Shown in pieces: positions 14,087-22,632 of a stretch of 43,556 bases of DNA. The notes beneath the pieces were generated by a model, which was given only the letters and a program-made list of their open reading frames with translations, was not told where the DNA came from and did not search any database. Source of the stretch: an uncultured Collinsella sp. (lineage in GTDB: Bacteria; Actinomycetota; Coriobacteriia; Coriobacteriales; Coriobacteriaceae); NCBI GenBank assembly GCA_900542175.1, contig UQNC01000014.1, positions 1 to 43,556 on the forward strand, written 5' to 3'. Position 1 is the first letter of the stretch. Each line of letters begins with the position of its first letter. The translations under genes were made by a program, and so were the position numbers.

Positions 14087-15544
14087 TTACGCAGCGAGGC
14101 GCTTGAGGACGTCGATGAGCAGCTCGTAGAAGCGCTCAGCAGAAGCGAGCTCCATGCTCTCGTCCGGGGTGTGGACATCGGAGAGCGTCGGGCCCACGGC
14201 GATGGCGTCCAGGCCGTGCAGGGCCTCAGCAAACAGGCCGCACTCAAGGCCGGCGTGAATGGACTCGATGCGCAGCTCGGAGCCAAAGAGCTCGCGATAG
14301 CTCTCGACAAAAACGTCGCGGACCGGCGAATGCTCGGCATAGCTCCAGCCGGGATACTCGAACTCGAACTTGGCGTCGAAGCCCAAGACATCGGCCAGCG
14401 TCTGCAGGCGGTCCTTGAACTCGTTCTGCAGCGAGGTGATCGAGGAGCGCGGGGACAGCATGATCTTGACCTGGTCGTCGGAAGTGGCGACCACGCCGAT
14501 GTTGGAGGAAACCTCGACGGAGCCGTCGGTGGCGACGTTGCGGCGAATCACGCCGTTAGGGGCAAGACGCAGGGCGCGGATGAGGGCAAGCGCGGACTTC
14601 TGATCCATGGCCTCGACCTCGGCGTCGTCGGCAATCTCGACGGTGCAGGTAAAGCCGGGGTCGAAGACCTCGAGCTCGGCAGTGACGTCGGCGATGATGC
14701 CCTTTGCGATCTGGGCCGCGGCCTCGGCGGCAGCGTGGTCGGCGTAAACCAGCTCGGCCTTGCACTCACGGTTGATGGCGTTGTCCTTAGTGCCGCCGTT
14801 AAAGCTAACGATGGCGGGCTCGCCGGCGACCATCAGGCGGTCGATGATGCGGGCCATGATGAGGTTGCCGTTGCCGCGCTCCAGGTTGATATCGTTGCCG
14901 GAATGACCACCCAGTAGGCCGGAGATGTCGAGCGTGAGGGTGCTGCCGGTCTTGTGCTCGCGCACGATGGGGCAGGTGTAGGTAACGACGACGCCACCGG
15001 CGCAGCTGACGGTGGCAACGCCCTCTTCCTCGGAGTCAAGGTTAATCATGGTGCGGGCGCTAATCTGGGACTTGTCGAGCGTCTCGGCGCCGACCAGGCC
15101 AGTCTCCTCGTCGGTGGTGAATACGCACTCGAGGGCGGGGTGAACGATCGAATCGTCATCGAGAACAGTGAGCATCAGAGCGACGGCGATACCGTTGTCG
15201 GCACCCAGGGTGGTACCGTTGGCGGTGAGGACGCCGTCCTTGACGACCAGGTCGATACCGTCGGTCGTAAAGTCGTGCTCAACGGAGCCCAACTTGTCGC
15301 ACACCATATCGATGTGGCCCTGCAGCATCACAGTCGGGGCATTCTCGGCGCCGGCAGAAGCGGGCTTGCGAATGATGACGTTGTAGACCTCGTCCTGGTA
15401 CACATCGAGGCCGCGCTCCTTGGCAAACGCAACCAGGAAATCGCTGATGCCCTTCTCGTTGCCAGACCCACGGGGGATCGCGCTGACCTCCTCAAAGAAA
15501 TGGAACAGCTGGGCGGGCTCGTAGCCGGTGATCTTGTAATCCAT
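14087..15544 (-). CDS. pepD: Aminoacyl-histidine dipeptidase (PepD-type, M20 family)
   Basis: A zinc metallopeptidase of the M20 family, PepD type, which splits Xaa-His and other dipeptides in the cytoplasm. The 485-residue protein has the metal-binding motif GHIDMVCDK near residue 80, ADNGIAVAL near 118 and the TDEETG motif near 147, followed by GLLGGHSGNDINLERGN of the lid/dimerisation region. The ATG at 15544 has AGGAGG 4 nt upstream. It converges on hipA and is monocistronic. Homologues are annotated as beta-Ala-His dipeptidase, but the in vivo substrate is uncertain. Confidence 0.92.
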   Translation of the reverse strand: MDYKITGYEPAQLFHFFEEVSAIPRGSGNEKGISDFLVAFAKERGLDVYQDEVYNVIIRKPASAGAENAPTVMLQGHIDMVCDKLGSVEHDFTTDGIDLVVKDGVLTANGTTLGADNGIAVALMLTVLDDDSIVHPALECVFTTDEETGLVGAETLDKSQISARTMINLDSEEEGVATVSCAGGVVVTYTCPIVREHKTGSTLTLDISGLLGGHSGNDINLERGNGNLIMARIIDRLMVAGEPAIVSFNGGTKDNAINRECKAELVYADHAAAEAAAQIAKGIIADVTAELEVFDPGFTCTVEIADDAEVEAMDQKSALALIRALRLAPNGVIRRNVATDGSVEVSSNIGVVATSDDQVKIMLSPRSSITSLQNEFKDRLQTLADVLGFDAKFEFEYPGWSYAEHSPVRDVFVESYRELFGSELRIESIHAGLECGLFAEALHGLDAIAVGPTLSDVHTPDESMELASAERFYELLIDVLKRLAA

Positions 15545-15701
15545 GGTGCCTCCTTGGCGCAACTGGTTAGACAGTAAGACATGCGCCTTGTATATTCCCA
15601 GACTTTGCGTGCATAAACCAGTCGAAAACGCCGAGCGCCCTTGCATCATCGGCTAACGGTGGACCGCATAGCGTAACGGTCACAACTACCGCAGCTCTAC
15701 A

Positions 15702-15733
15702 AATCGAGGCGCCCTTTCCGGAGCGCCTCGATT
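15702..15733 (-). terminator. Hairpin after clpC
   Basis: A perfect 11-bp stem AATCGAGGCGC/GCGCCTCGATT lies 25 nt past the clpC stop. The following T run is short (ATTTGTAG), so termination is plausible but not certain. Confidence 0.55.
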
Positions 15734-15758
15734 GCGCGTATCAAATTGTCGCCACGCC

Positions 15759-18401
15759 CTACAGCGCGCCGGAACCGGCTTGCATCATGCCACCGGGGCC
15801 CGAGGTCACGCCGCCGCTCACGGGCGCGGCGTTGCCAGTGTGCGGTGCCGCCGGGGCGGTATCACCACCGAGCGTGCCCGCCAGACGCGGTGCCGGGATC
15901 TCGCCCGTGCCGTGGCTAAAGACAAACTTGCCATCGGCCACGTCGCACAGGACGGTATCGCCCTCGCCCCACTCGCCGGCCAGCAGCTCCTCGGACAGCG
16001 GGTCCTCGATGAGCTTTTGAATAGCACGGCGCAGCGGACGCGCACCGTTGGTGAGGTCGGTGCCCTCGGCCACGATCTTGTCATAGGCCGCATCGGTGAG
16101 CTTGATGTTCATGCCGTTGGCAATCAGACGCTGGCGCAGGTCGTCCACCAGCAGGTGCGCGATCTTGGTGAGATTCTCGCCCGAGAGCTTCTGGAACACC
16201 ACGATGTCGTCGATGCGGTTGAGCAGCTCGGGGCGGAACAGGCGCTTGAGCTCGCCCATCGCGCGGCCGCGGATCTCACTCGACGTGAGACCCTGCTCGC
16301 CGGTGGTGCCAAAGCCCACGCTCGCATCCTGCGCAATCTCGTGGGCGCCCACATTGGACGTCATGATGATCACGGTGTTGCGGAAGTCGACCGTCTTGCC
16401 CTGGCTATCGGTCAGGCGGCCCTCCTCCAGCACCTGCAGCAAGATGTTGAAGATATCGGGGTGCGCCTTCTCGATCTCGTCGAACAGCACGACCGAGTAC
16501 GGGTGGCGACGAACGGCCTTGGTGAGCTGGCCGCCCTCGTCGTGACCGACGTAGCCCGGAGGGCTACCGATGAGCTTGGAGACCTCGAACTCGCTACCGA
16601 ACTCGGACATGTCGAAGCTGATGAGCGCGTCCTTGCTGCCAAAGAGATACTCGGCGAGCGTCTTGGCGAGCTCGGTCTTGCCCGTGCCGGTGGGACCCAG
16701 GAAGATAAAGCTGCCGCCGGGACGACGCGGGTCCTTGAGCGGCGAGCGGCTGCGGCGCACGGCCTTGGCGACGGCCTCGACGGCCTCGTCCTGGCCGATG
16801 ATGCGCGTCTTGAGCACGCTTTCGGTCTGCAGCAGGCGCCGGCTCTCGCTCTCGGTAAGCGAGGATACCGGCACGCCCGAAGTCACGGACACGATATCGG
16901 CGATCTGACTCACATCGATGGTGAGCGGGCTGGCGTCGAGCTCGGCGGTCCAGGCAGCCTTGGCCTCGGCGAGTTCAATCTCGGCAGCCTTCTGCTGCTC
17001 GGTGATCTCGGCGGCCTTGTTCATGTCGTCGCTCTCGGTGGCCTCCTGCGCGGCGGCCTTGAGCTCCTCTATGCGATGCTCGGCCTCGCGCACCGGCTCG
17101 GGCGCGCGGTTGGCGGCGATTCGGGCGCGGGCACCGGCCTCGTCAATGAGGTCGATGGCCTTATCGGGCAGGAAGCGATCCTGAATGTAGCGGTTGGAAA
17201 GGTTCGCGGCGGCCTCGATAGCACCCTGCGTATAGCGCACATGGTGGTGCTCCTCGTAGCGCGGCTTGAGCGCGGTCAGGATCTTGACCGTGTCCTCGAC
17301 GCTCGGCTCCTCGACATCGATGGTCTGGAAGCGACGCTCGAAGGCCGGGTCCTTGGTGAGGTACTTGCGGAACTCCTCGGCCGTGGTGGCGCCGATAATC
17401 TGGAAGGCACCGCGCGCGAGCACGGGCTTGAGCATGGAGCTCGCGTCGATGGAGCCCTCGGCAGAACCGGCACCGATGATGGTGTGCATCTCATCGATAA
17501 ACAAGATGACGTCGTCGGCCTCGGTTGCCTCCTGGATCACGTTCTTGAGGCGCTCCTCGAACTCACCGCGATACTTGGCGCCCGCAACGAGACCCGGCAG
17601 GTCGAGCGTCCAGATATTCTGGTTCATGAGGTTCTCGGGCACGTTGCCGGCAGCAATCTGTTGCGCCAGTCCCTCGACGATGGCCGTTTTGCCCACGCCG
17701 GGATCGCCCAGGATAAGCGGATTGTTCTTGGTGCGGCGCGAAAGGATCTCCATCATGCGCTGGACTTCCTTTTCGCGGCCAATCACGGGATCGAGCTCGC
17801 CGTCGCGCGCCTTTTGCGTGAGGTTGGTGGCGAACTGCTTGAGCGTGTCGGTGCCGCTCCCCTTTTGCTGAGAGGCATCCGAGCCGCTAAAGAACGGCAG
17901 GCCCGCACCGGGACGACCAGCGCCAGCGCCAGCGAGCGGACGCTTCTTGTCCTGATCCTTGGCAGTGAGCTTTTCGATGGCCTTTTTAATGGAAGCAGAC
18001 GACACACCCAGGCGCATGAGGATGTCCATGGCCATGCCGTTGCCCTCTTCGACGATGCCGATCAGCAAGTGCTCGGTCGACACGTAGGTCTGGTTGTTTT
18101 CACGCGCCACGCGGAATGAACGCTCCATCACGCTAATGACGAGCGGCGTAAAGGCGAGCTTGGCCGCCTCGGTCTCCTCACTGGGCTCGGGAACCGTGGT
18201 CTGGACCTCTTTGAGAGTATCCATGATGTCATCGTAGGAGATGTCGAGCGAACGCAGTGCCTCGGCGGCAATGCCCTCGTCCTCCTTAGCGAGCGCGAGC
18301 AGCAGGTGCTCGGTACCCACCTTATTTGAGTGAAGATCGAGCGCTTCTTGCTTGGCCATGGACATGACCTTGCGCGCGCGATCGGTAAAACGGTCTAACA
18401 T
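15759..18401 (-). CDS. clpC: ATP-dependent Clp protease ATPase subunit ClpC
   Basis: A Hsp100 unfoldase that feeds proteins to ClpP. The 880-residue protein has a double Clp-N domain (about 1-145), a first AAA+ module with Walker A GDPGVGKT (232-239) and Walker B FIDE (301-304), a middle coiled-coil region (about 430-490), and a second AAA+ module with Walker A GPTGTGKT (569-576). It ends in a Gly/Ala/Pro-rich tail. The start at 18401 (MLDRFTDRARKVM) has AGAGGA upstream and is the usual ClpC start. The Bacillus partners ctsR, mcsA and mcsB are not adjacent, so control must differ; I see no CIRCE or CtsR site. Confidence 0.96.
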   Translation of the reverse strand: MLDRFTDRARKVMSMAKQEALDLHSNKVGTEHLLLALAKEDEGIAAEALRSLDISYDDIMDTLKEVQTTVPEPSEETEAAKLAFTPLVISVMERSFRVARENNQTYVSTEHLLIGIVEEGNGMAMDILMRLGVSSASIKKAIEKLTAKDQDKKRPLAGAGAGRPGAGLPFFSGSDASQQKGSGTDTLKQFATNLTQKARDGELDPVIGREKEVQRMMEILSRRTKNNPLILGDPGVGKTAIVEGLAQQIAAGNVPENLMNQNIWTLDLPGLVAGAKYRGEFEERLKNVIQEATEADDVILFIDEMHTIIGAGSAEGSIDASSMLKPVLARGAFQIIGATTAEEFRKYLTKDPAFERRFQTIDVEEPSVEDTVKILTALKPRYEEHHHVRYTQGAIEAAANLSNRYIQDRFLPDKAIDLIDEAGARARIAANRAPEPVREAEHRIEELKAAAQEATESDDMNKAAEITEQQKAAEIELAEAKAAWTAELDASPLTIDVSQIADIVSVTSGVPVSSLTESESRRLLQTESVLKTRIIGQDEAVEAVAKAVRRSRSPLKDPRRPGGSFIFLGPTGTGKTELAKTLAEYLFGSKDALISFDMSEFGSEFEVSKLIGSPPGYVGHDEGGQLTKAVRRHPYSVVLFDEIEKAHPDIFNILLQVLEEGRLTDSQGKTVDFRNTVIIMTSNVGAHEIAQDASVGFGTTGEQGLTSSEIRGRAMGELKRLFRPELLNRIDDIVVFQKLSGENLTKIAHLLVDDLRQRLIANGMNIKLTDAAYDKIVAEGTDLTNGARPLRRAIQKLIEDPLSEELLAGEWGEGDTVLCDVADGKFVFSHGTGEIPAPRLAGTLGGDTAPAAPHTGNAAPVSGGVTSGPGGMMQAGSGAL

Positions 18402-18436
18402 GCTAGTTCCTCTTAGACGAGCTAGTTTTTTCAAAC

Positions 18437-18463
18437 GCAAAGCGCCGCCCGCGGCAGCGCTTT
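18437..18463. repeat. Hairpin in the clpC leader
   Basis: The inverted repeat CAAAGCGC/GCGCTTTG sits about 37 nt before the clpC start. No run of T follows on either strand. Possible leader structure; function unknown. Confidence 0.45.
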
Positions 18464-18575
18464 GGTCTCTTTACCCATATGGAGTATATGTTAACCGTTG
18501 GGACCTTTCCCGCCCGTAGCCGCGCGACAACGTCTACAAAAAAGGAATCGCCAGGTGCGTCTGCATCGGCCCAAC

Positions 18576-18668
18576 GAGCGTGGATTTTCGGACACCCATT
18601 CCACGAGCGTGGATAATCTCCCGTTTTGAGCCCGTAAACAGGCCAAAAACGGGAGATTATCCACGTTC
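18576..18668. repeat. Second copy of the GAGCGTGGATAATCTCCCG repeat
   Basis: GAGCGTGGATTTTC (18576-18589) is followed by a 23-nt arm starting GAGCGTGGATAATCTCCCG (18605-18627). This is repeated in inverse at 18646-18668 with one mismatch, giving a very stable hairpin around an 18-nt loop. The unit matches the cluster at 4855-4998. Each arm holds TTATCCACG, one base from a DnaA box. It lies between clpC and the ThrE-type gene. Confidence 0.85.
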
Positions 18669-18699
18669 ATGTTTTGCGGATCAGTTTCATTTGCACCAA

Positions 18700-20268
18700 T
18701 TAGCTGGTGTGGCGCCAGCGAGAGTCGGTGAGGGTTCTCGCCACGCCCAGGCCAACGGGCAGAAACGCCACAATGAGCACTGCACGCACAAACCAGCCGA
18801 GCATATTGACCGTGTCGAAGGTGCACATGTAATACATCGAGCGATACAGATACAAGCCCGGCACCATAATGACAATCGATGGCACCGTGAGGGCGATACG
18901 TGGGTAGGTGAGCTTGATTTCGGCAAAGCTCGCGAGCAGGCCCGATACCAGCGCACCGATAAACGCTGCCGCCTCGGGAGGCATACCTACGCTCAGGCCC
19001 AGAAAGGGAAACAGCGTCGGCGCATCGACGAGCGTAAGGCGCAAGGTATTGGACACGGCGCCGATCAGCCCAGCTGCCGCGGCCATCTTTACCGGGCTGT
19101 TGAACATCACCGAGAAGCCGAATACGCCAACGAAGCTCATCACCACGCGCAGGAGCGTAAGGGCAAGCGGCGAAAGGCCGAGCGGAGCAAAATCATCCGG
19201 TGCCAGCCCCACACACTCGGCAACCATCCAGCCCACAAGGGTCGCCATCACAATAATCGACACGGCATACGAAAGACGCTCAATGCCGCTTCGCATATCG
19301 AGCTTAGCGATGTCGAGGCCTGCCGTAATGAGGGGAAAGCCGGGAATCACAAAGAGCATGGCGCCGATATAGCCTTCTTGGTGCGACATTGCCCCCGGTA
19401 CGACCTGGCCAAGGCCGAGCAATGCCAGCAGATACGAAACGCAAGCGAGCGCAACGCCAATCGTCAGCGCGCTAAACTGGCCAAGACCCTGCTTGAGAAT
19501 ATGAGAGCGAGCAAAGTTGCCAACACCAGCGCCTACGAATGCGCAGGCCATCTCGATAGGACCGCCGCCGAGCAAAAAGACGAAGGCGCCGCAAGCACAA
19601 GCTGCCGCAAGGCCCTGTTGCCAGGGAGAGTAATCGGGTTTTGAACTCTCAACGGTCTTGAGCATCTCGTGGTATTCGTGCACGGTAAACCGGCGCCCAT
19701 ACGTCTCGATTTCCTTTAGGAAGCTCTCCATCATCCAAATGCGATGGGTATTGACTCCCGTTGTGGGCAGGCTGACAACCTCGTTAAAGCAGTGGCCATC
19801 TTCGATGCAGGTGCACTCAAACGACAGAAGACTTAAGTCAACGTGGACGGTGACACCGAGTACGGCGGCAACGCGATTCATGGTATCGCGTACACGCCAG
19901 GCACCCGTTCCGCTCGCGAGCATAAGCATACCGGTGCGGCAGATGATGGATGACTTATCGGTGAGCGGCGCATCGACGGCAAGCTCATCGCCTGCCGTCA
20001 CGATCTGGTGCCAGTCTGTTTTCATATGGAGTGCGCCGGCACGAACACCGTGGTGCATGGGGGCTCTCGAAAGCAGCGAGTCAAGGCGCGAAGACTGTGG
20101 GGGCTCCGTTGATTCGTCCTCAACCTCATCAGTCTCTTCATCGACCAGATCAAATGAGTCAAGCGATGCCGGCTCGCGACGATCGATTAGCTCCTCATCC
20201 TCATCGTCAAAGTAATTGAACTGATCGAGCATGTCCTCTTCGATTGCACGCTCGCTCGCGTCGTCCAT
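18700..20268 (-). CDS. ThrE-family (DUF1212) threonine/serine exporter-like membrane protein
   Basis: The 522-residue protein has an acidic, disordered N-terminus (about 1-65, rich in Asp and Glu). A soluble ThrE domain follows (about 80-210), then roughly ten membrane segments (from about residue 215). This is the single-chain layout of Corynebacterium ThrE, which exports threonine and serine; in other bacteria the halves are split into two genes. Motifs such as GGGPIEMACAFVGAGVGN and FVIPGFPLITAGLDI are in the membrane part. The acidic head is unusual. The substrate is inferred from the family only. It stands alone between clpC and lysS with long spacers on both sides. Confidence 0.8.
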   Translation of the reverse strand: MDDASERAIEEDMLDQFNYFDDEDEELIDRREPASLDSFDLVDEETDEVEDESTEPPQSSRLDSLLSRAPMHHGVRAGALHMKTDWHQIVTAGDELAVDAPLTDKSSIICRTGMLMLASGTGAWRVRDTMNRVAAVLGVTVHVDLSLLSFECTCIEDGHCFNEVVSLPTTGVNTHRIWMMESFLKEIETYGRRFTVHEYHEMLKTVESSKPDYSPWQQGLAAACACGAFVFLLGGGPIEMACAFVGAGVGNFARSHILKQGLGQFSALTIGVALACVSYLLALLGLGQVVPGAMSHQEGYIGAMLFVIPGFPLITAGLDIAKLDMRSGIERLSYAVSIIVMATLVGWMVAECVGLAPDDFAPLGLSPLALTLLRVVMSFVGVFGFSVMFNSPVKMAAAAGLIGAVSNTLRLTLVDAPTLFPFLGLSVGMPPEAAAFIGALVSGLLASFAEIKLTYPRIALTVPSIVIMVPGLYLYRSMYYMCTFDTVNMLGWFVRAVLIVAFLPVGLGVARTLTDSRWRHTS

Positions 20269-20446
20269 ATAGACGCTCCCTTCCTACCGACTAACCCCCA
20301 TCCTAGGCAGCAACGGCTAAAGGAAACATAAAAGAGACGGCTGCCATGCGAGCCATGTGCTCAATAGCCGTTGGGTGGTCGTTTAAGAACGTCCCCAATG
20401 ACTATTGATGGCCAAGGCAACGCCGATGTATTGGCAACGTCAGCGA

Positions 20447-20545
20447 GCGGGCCGCATTTGAGACAAGGTGACGTGAAACGAAAGGGCGCTGACCTTCTGG
20501 TCGCGCCCTTGAAGTTGAACGTCAGATTGTCCAAATGCGGCCCGC
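20447..20545 (+). repeat. Folded intergenic element, copy C
   Basis: A perfect 14-bp outer stem GCGGGCCGCATTTG/CAAATGCGGCCCGC (20447-20460/20532-20545). Then GACAA/TTGTC, a GG/GA internal loop (20467-20468/20525-20526), the stem TGACGT/ACGTCA, GAAA/TTGA flanks, and an apical GGGCGC.../GCGCCC hairpin. It has the same plan as copies A and B, but the internal loop is swapped between strands. The rest of the 320-nt gap between lysS and the exporter gene (20269-20446) shows no gene. Confidence 0.7.
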
Positions 20546-20558
20546 GCAGCGTCGAGCC

Positions 20559-20585
20559 GTTACGCGGTTCGTAGAACCGCGTAAC
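20559..20585 (-). repeat. GTTACGCGGTT hairpin after lysS
   Basis: A perfect 11-bp stem GTTACGCGGTT/AACCGCGTAAC with a 5-nt loop starts 3 nt after the lysS stop. The same stem follows dtd at 25075-25102. No T run follows, so it is not a standard intrinsic terminator. Confidence 0.75.
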
Positions 20586-20588
20586 TAG

Positions 20589-22553
20589 TTAGTACATCTT
20601 TGCGCCGGCGGGGATGGAGGCGTCGAGCTGGATCAGGTTGAGACGCTCCTCACCATCCTCCTCGTGGATAGCGCTGATGAGCATGCCGCAGCTGGGAATG
20701 CCCATCATCTTGCGCGGCGGCAGATTGGTGATGGCGAGCAAGGTCTTGCCGACCAGGTCCTCGGGCTCATAATAACCGTGAATGCCGGAGAGGATGGTAC
20801 GGTCGGTGCCGGTGCCGTCGTCGAGCGTAAAGTTCAGCAGCTTCTTGGACTTCTTGACGGCCTCGCATGCCTTGACCTTCACGGCGCGGAAGTCGCTCTT
20901 GGAGAAGGTATCAAAGTCGACGAACTCCTCAAACAGCGGCTCGACGGCAATCTTGGAATAATCAACCGTGGGCTTGAGCGGCTTGACGAAGGGGCTCGCG
21001 GTGTTGCCGGCCTCGGCAGCTTTGGCAGCAGCGGCACCGGACTGGAAACCCTTCTCGGGCTTCATGTGCGGGAACAGCAGCACGTCGCGGATGGAAGCCT
21101 GGTTGGTGAGCAGCATGACCACGCGGTCGATACCGATGCCGATGCCACCCGCGGGAGGCATACCGTACTCGAGGGCGCGCACGTAATCCTCGTCGTACTC
21201 CATGGCCTCATCGTCGCCACCGGCCTTCTCGGCCATCTGGGCAGCGAAGCGCTCGGCCTGGTCGACCGGGTCGTTGAGCTCGGAGAACGCGTTGGCGTAC
21301 TCGTGACCGGCGATGACCAGCTCAAAGCGATGGGTCAGGCGCGGATCATCCTCAAAGCGCTTGGCAAGCGGGCTAACCTCGATGGGGTAATCGCACACGA
21401 AGGTGGGGTTGACGATGGTGTCCTCGCCCAGCTCGTCATAGATCTCGGCGATGATCTTGCCGGCGGTCCACTCGGGCTTAATCTCCAGGCCCTTCTCGCG
21501 TGCGGCGGCAGCAAGCTCCTCAACCGGCGTGTCGATGGTGACCTGCTTACCAATAACGTCAGAGACGATATCGGTCATGGAACGGCTTGCCCACTCACCG
21601 GAAAGGTCGATGGTCTGGCCCTGGTACTCAATAACCTCGGGATTGCCGATAGCCTTGTTAGCGGCCTTAATGACACCCTGGGCGAGCGCCTTCATGCCCT
21701 CGAGATCGGAGAAGGCGCGGTAGGCCTCCATCGTGGTGAACTCGGGGTTATGGGTAAGGTCCATACCCTCGTTGCGGAAGATGCGGCCGATCTCGAAAAC
21801 GCGCTCAAAGCCGCCGACGATGCAGCGCTTGAGGTGCAGCTCGGTGGCGATACGCAGGTAGCACTCCTGATCGAGCGCGTTGAAGTGCGTGATGAACGGC
21901 TTGGCAGTAGCTCCGCCCTGGATGGTCTGCAGGATAGGAGTCTCGACCTCCATGTAGCCATCGGACTCCATAAAGCGGCGGAACGTGGAGAGGATCTGCG
22001 AGCGCTTGCGGAAGGTCTCGCGAACGTCGTCGTTGGCGATCAGGTCGACATAACGCTGACGATAGCGGGTCTCCTTGTCGGAGAGACCGTGGAACTTCTC
22101 GGGCAGCGGGCGAACGGCCTTGGACAGCAGCGTCGCGCTCTTGGGGGCAACGGAAAGCTGACCACGCTTGGTACGCACGACCACGCCGGTCACGCCCAGG
22201 ATATCGCCCAGGTCGAGGGCCTTGAGCGTATTCCAGGCGGCCTCGTCCATATCGTTGATGCGGCAGAACAGCTGGATCTCGCCGGTCGCGTCGCGCACGA
22301 CGATGAACATGATCTTGCCCTGACCGCGCTTGGCGACCACACGGCCGCCGATCTTCACGACGTCCTCGGTGTCCTCGCCATCGGTGAGCTCGGCGTACTT
22401 AGTCTCGATGTCGACGACGTAGTCCTCAATCTCGGAGTGCTCGGGATAGGGGTTCTGGCCCGCCTCGAACAGGGCGGCGCGCTTGGCCAGGCGGGTGGCG
22501 CGCTCGTCGTTGAGCGTCGATGCCTGATCGGCGGCGTTCTGGTTCTCTGCCAT
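20589..22553 (-). CDS. lysS: Lysyl-tRNA synthetase (class II) with C-terminal tRNA-binding domain
   Basis: LysRS charges tRNA-Lys. The 654-residue protein is about 150 residues longer than usual. Seen in order are the N-terminal OB-fold anticodon domain (about 60-160; VKIGGRVVAKRGQGKIMFIV), the class II core with motif 2 GRIFRNEGMDLTHNPEFT (about 245-265) and motif 3 GGIGIGIDRVVML. An Ala-rich linker leads to a C-terminal EMAPII/Arc1p-type tRNA-binding domain (about 555-654, with LSGIHGYYEPEDLVGKT and LPPRKMMGIPSCGMLIS). That domain is usually found on MetRS or alone. The gene follows greA by 79 nt and is probably co-transcribed with it. Confidence 0.95.
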   Translation of the reverse strand: MAENQNAADQASTLNDERATRLAKRAALFEAGQNPYPEHSEIEDYVVDIETKYAELTDGEDTEDVVKIGGRVVAKRGQGKIMFIVVRDATGEIQLFCRINDMDEAAWNTLKALDLGDILGVTGVVVRTKRGQLSVAPKSATLLSKAVRPLPEKFHGLSDKETRYRQRYVDLIANDDVRETFRKRSQILSTFRRFMESDGYMEVETPILQTIQGGATAKPFITHFNALDQECYLRIATELHLKRCIVGGFERVFEIGRIFRNEGMDLTHNPEFTTMEAYRAFSDLEGMKALAQGVIKAANKAIGNPEVIEYQGQTIDLSGEWASRSMTDIVSDVIGKQVTIDTPVEELAAAAREKGLEIKPEWTAGKIIAEIYDELGEDTIVNPTFVCDYPIEVSPLAKRFEDDPRLTHRFELVIAGHEYANAFSELNDPVDQAERFAAQMAEKAGGDDEAMEYDEDYVRALEYGMPPAGGIGIGIDRVVMLLTNQASIRDVLLFPHMKPEKGFQSGAAAAKAAEAGNTASPFVKPLKPTVDYSKIAVEPLFEEFVDFDTFSKSDFRAVKVKACEAVKKSKKLLNFTLDDGTGTDRTILSGIHGYYEPEDLVGKTLLAITNLPPRKMMGIPSCGMLISAIHEEDGEERLNLIQLDASIPAGAKMY

Positions 22554-22575
22554 AAGTTAGCTCCTCAAATTAAAT

Positions 22576-22604
22576 CGCTCCCCAGGATTCGGTCCCAGGG
22601 AGCG
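22576..22604 (-). terminator. Hairpin between greA and lysS
   Basis: A stem CGCTCCCTGGG/CTGGGGAGCG is followed on the minus strand by ATTTAATTTG, just before the lysS ribosome site. It may be a weak terminator or attenuator lowering lysS expression from greA transcripts. Confidence 0.5.
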
Positions 22605-22632
22605 AAAACATACCTTTACGCGGGACCGTGGT

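Noticed and set aside
15732..18119. A 795-codon plus-strand frame opposite clpC
   Set aside because: Antisense shadow of clpC, which has all AAA+ motifs.
18402..18575. CIRCE or CtsR operator before clpC
   Set aside because: I looked for the TTAGCACTC/GAGTGCTAA inverted repeat and for CtsR heptads and found neither.
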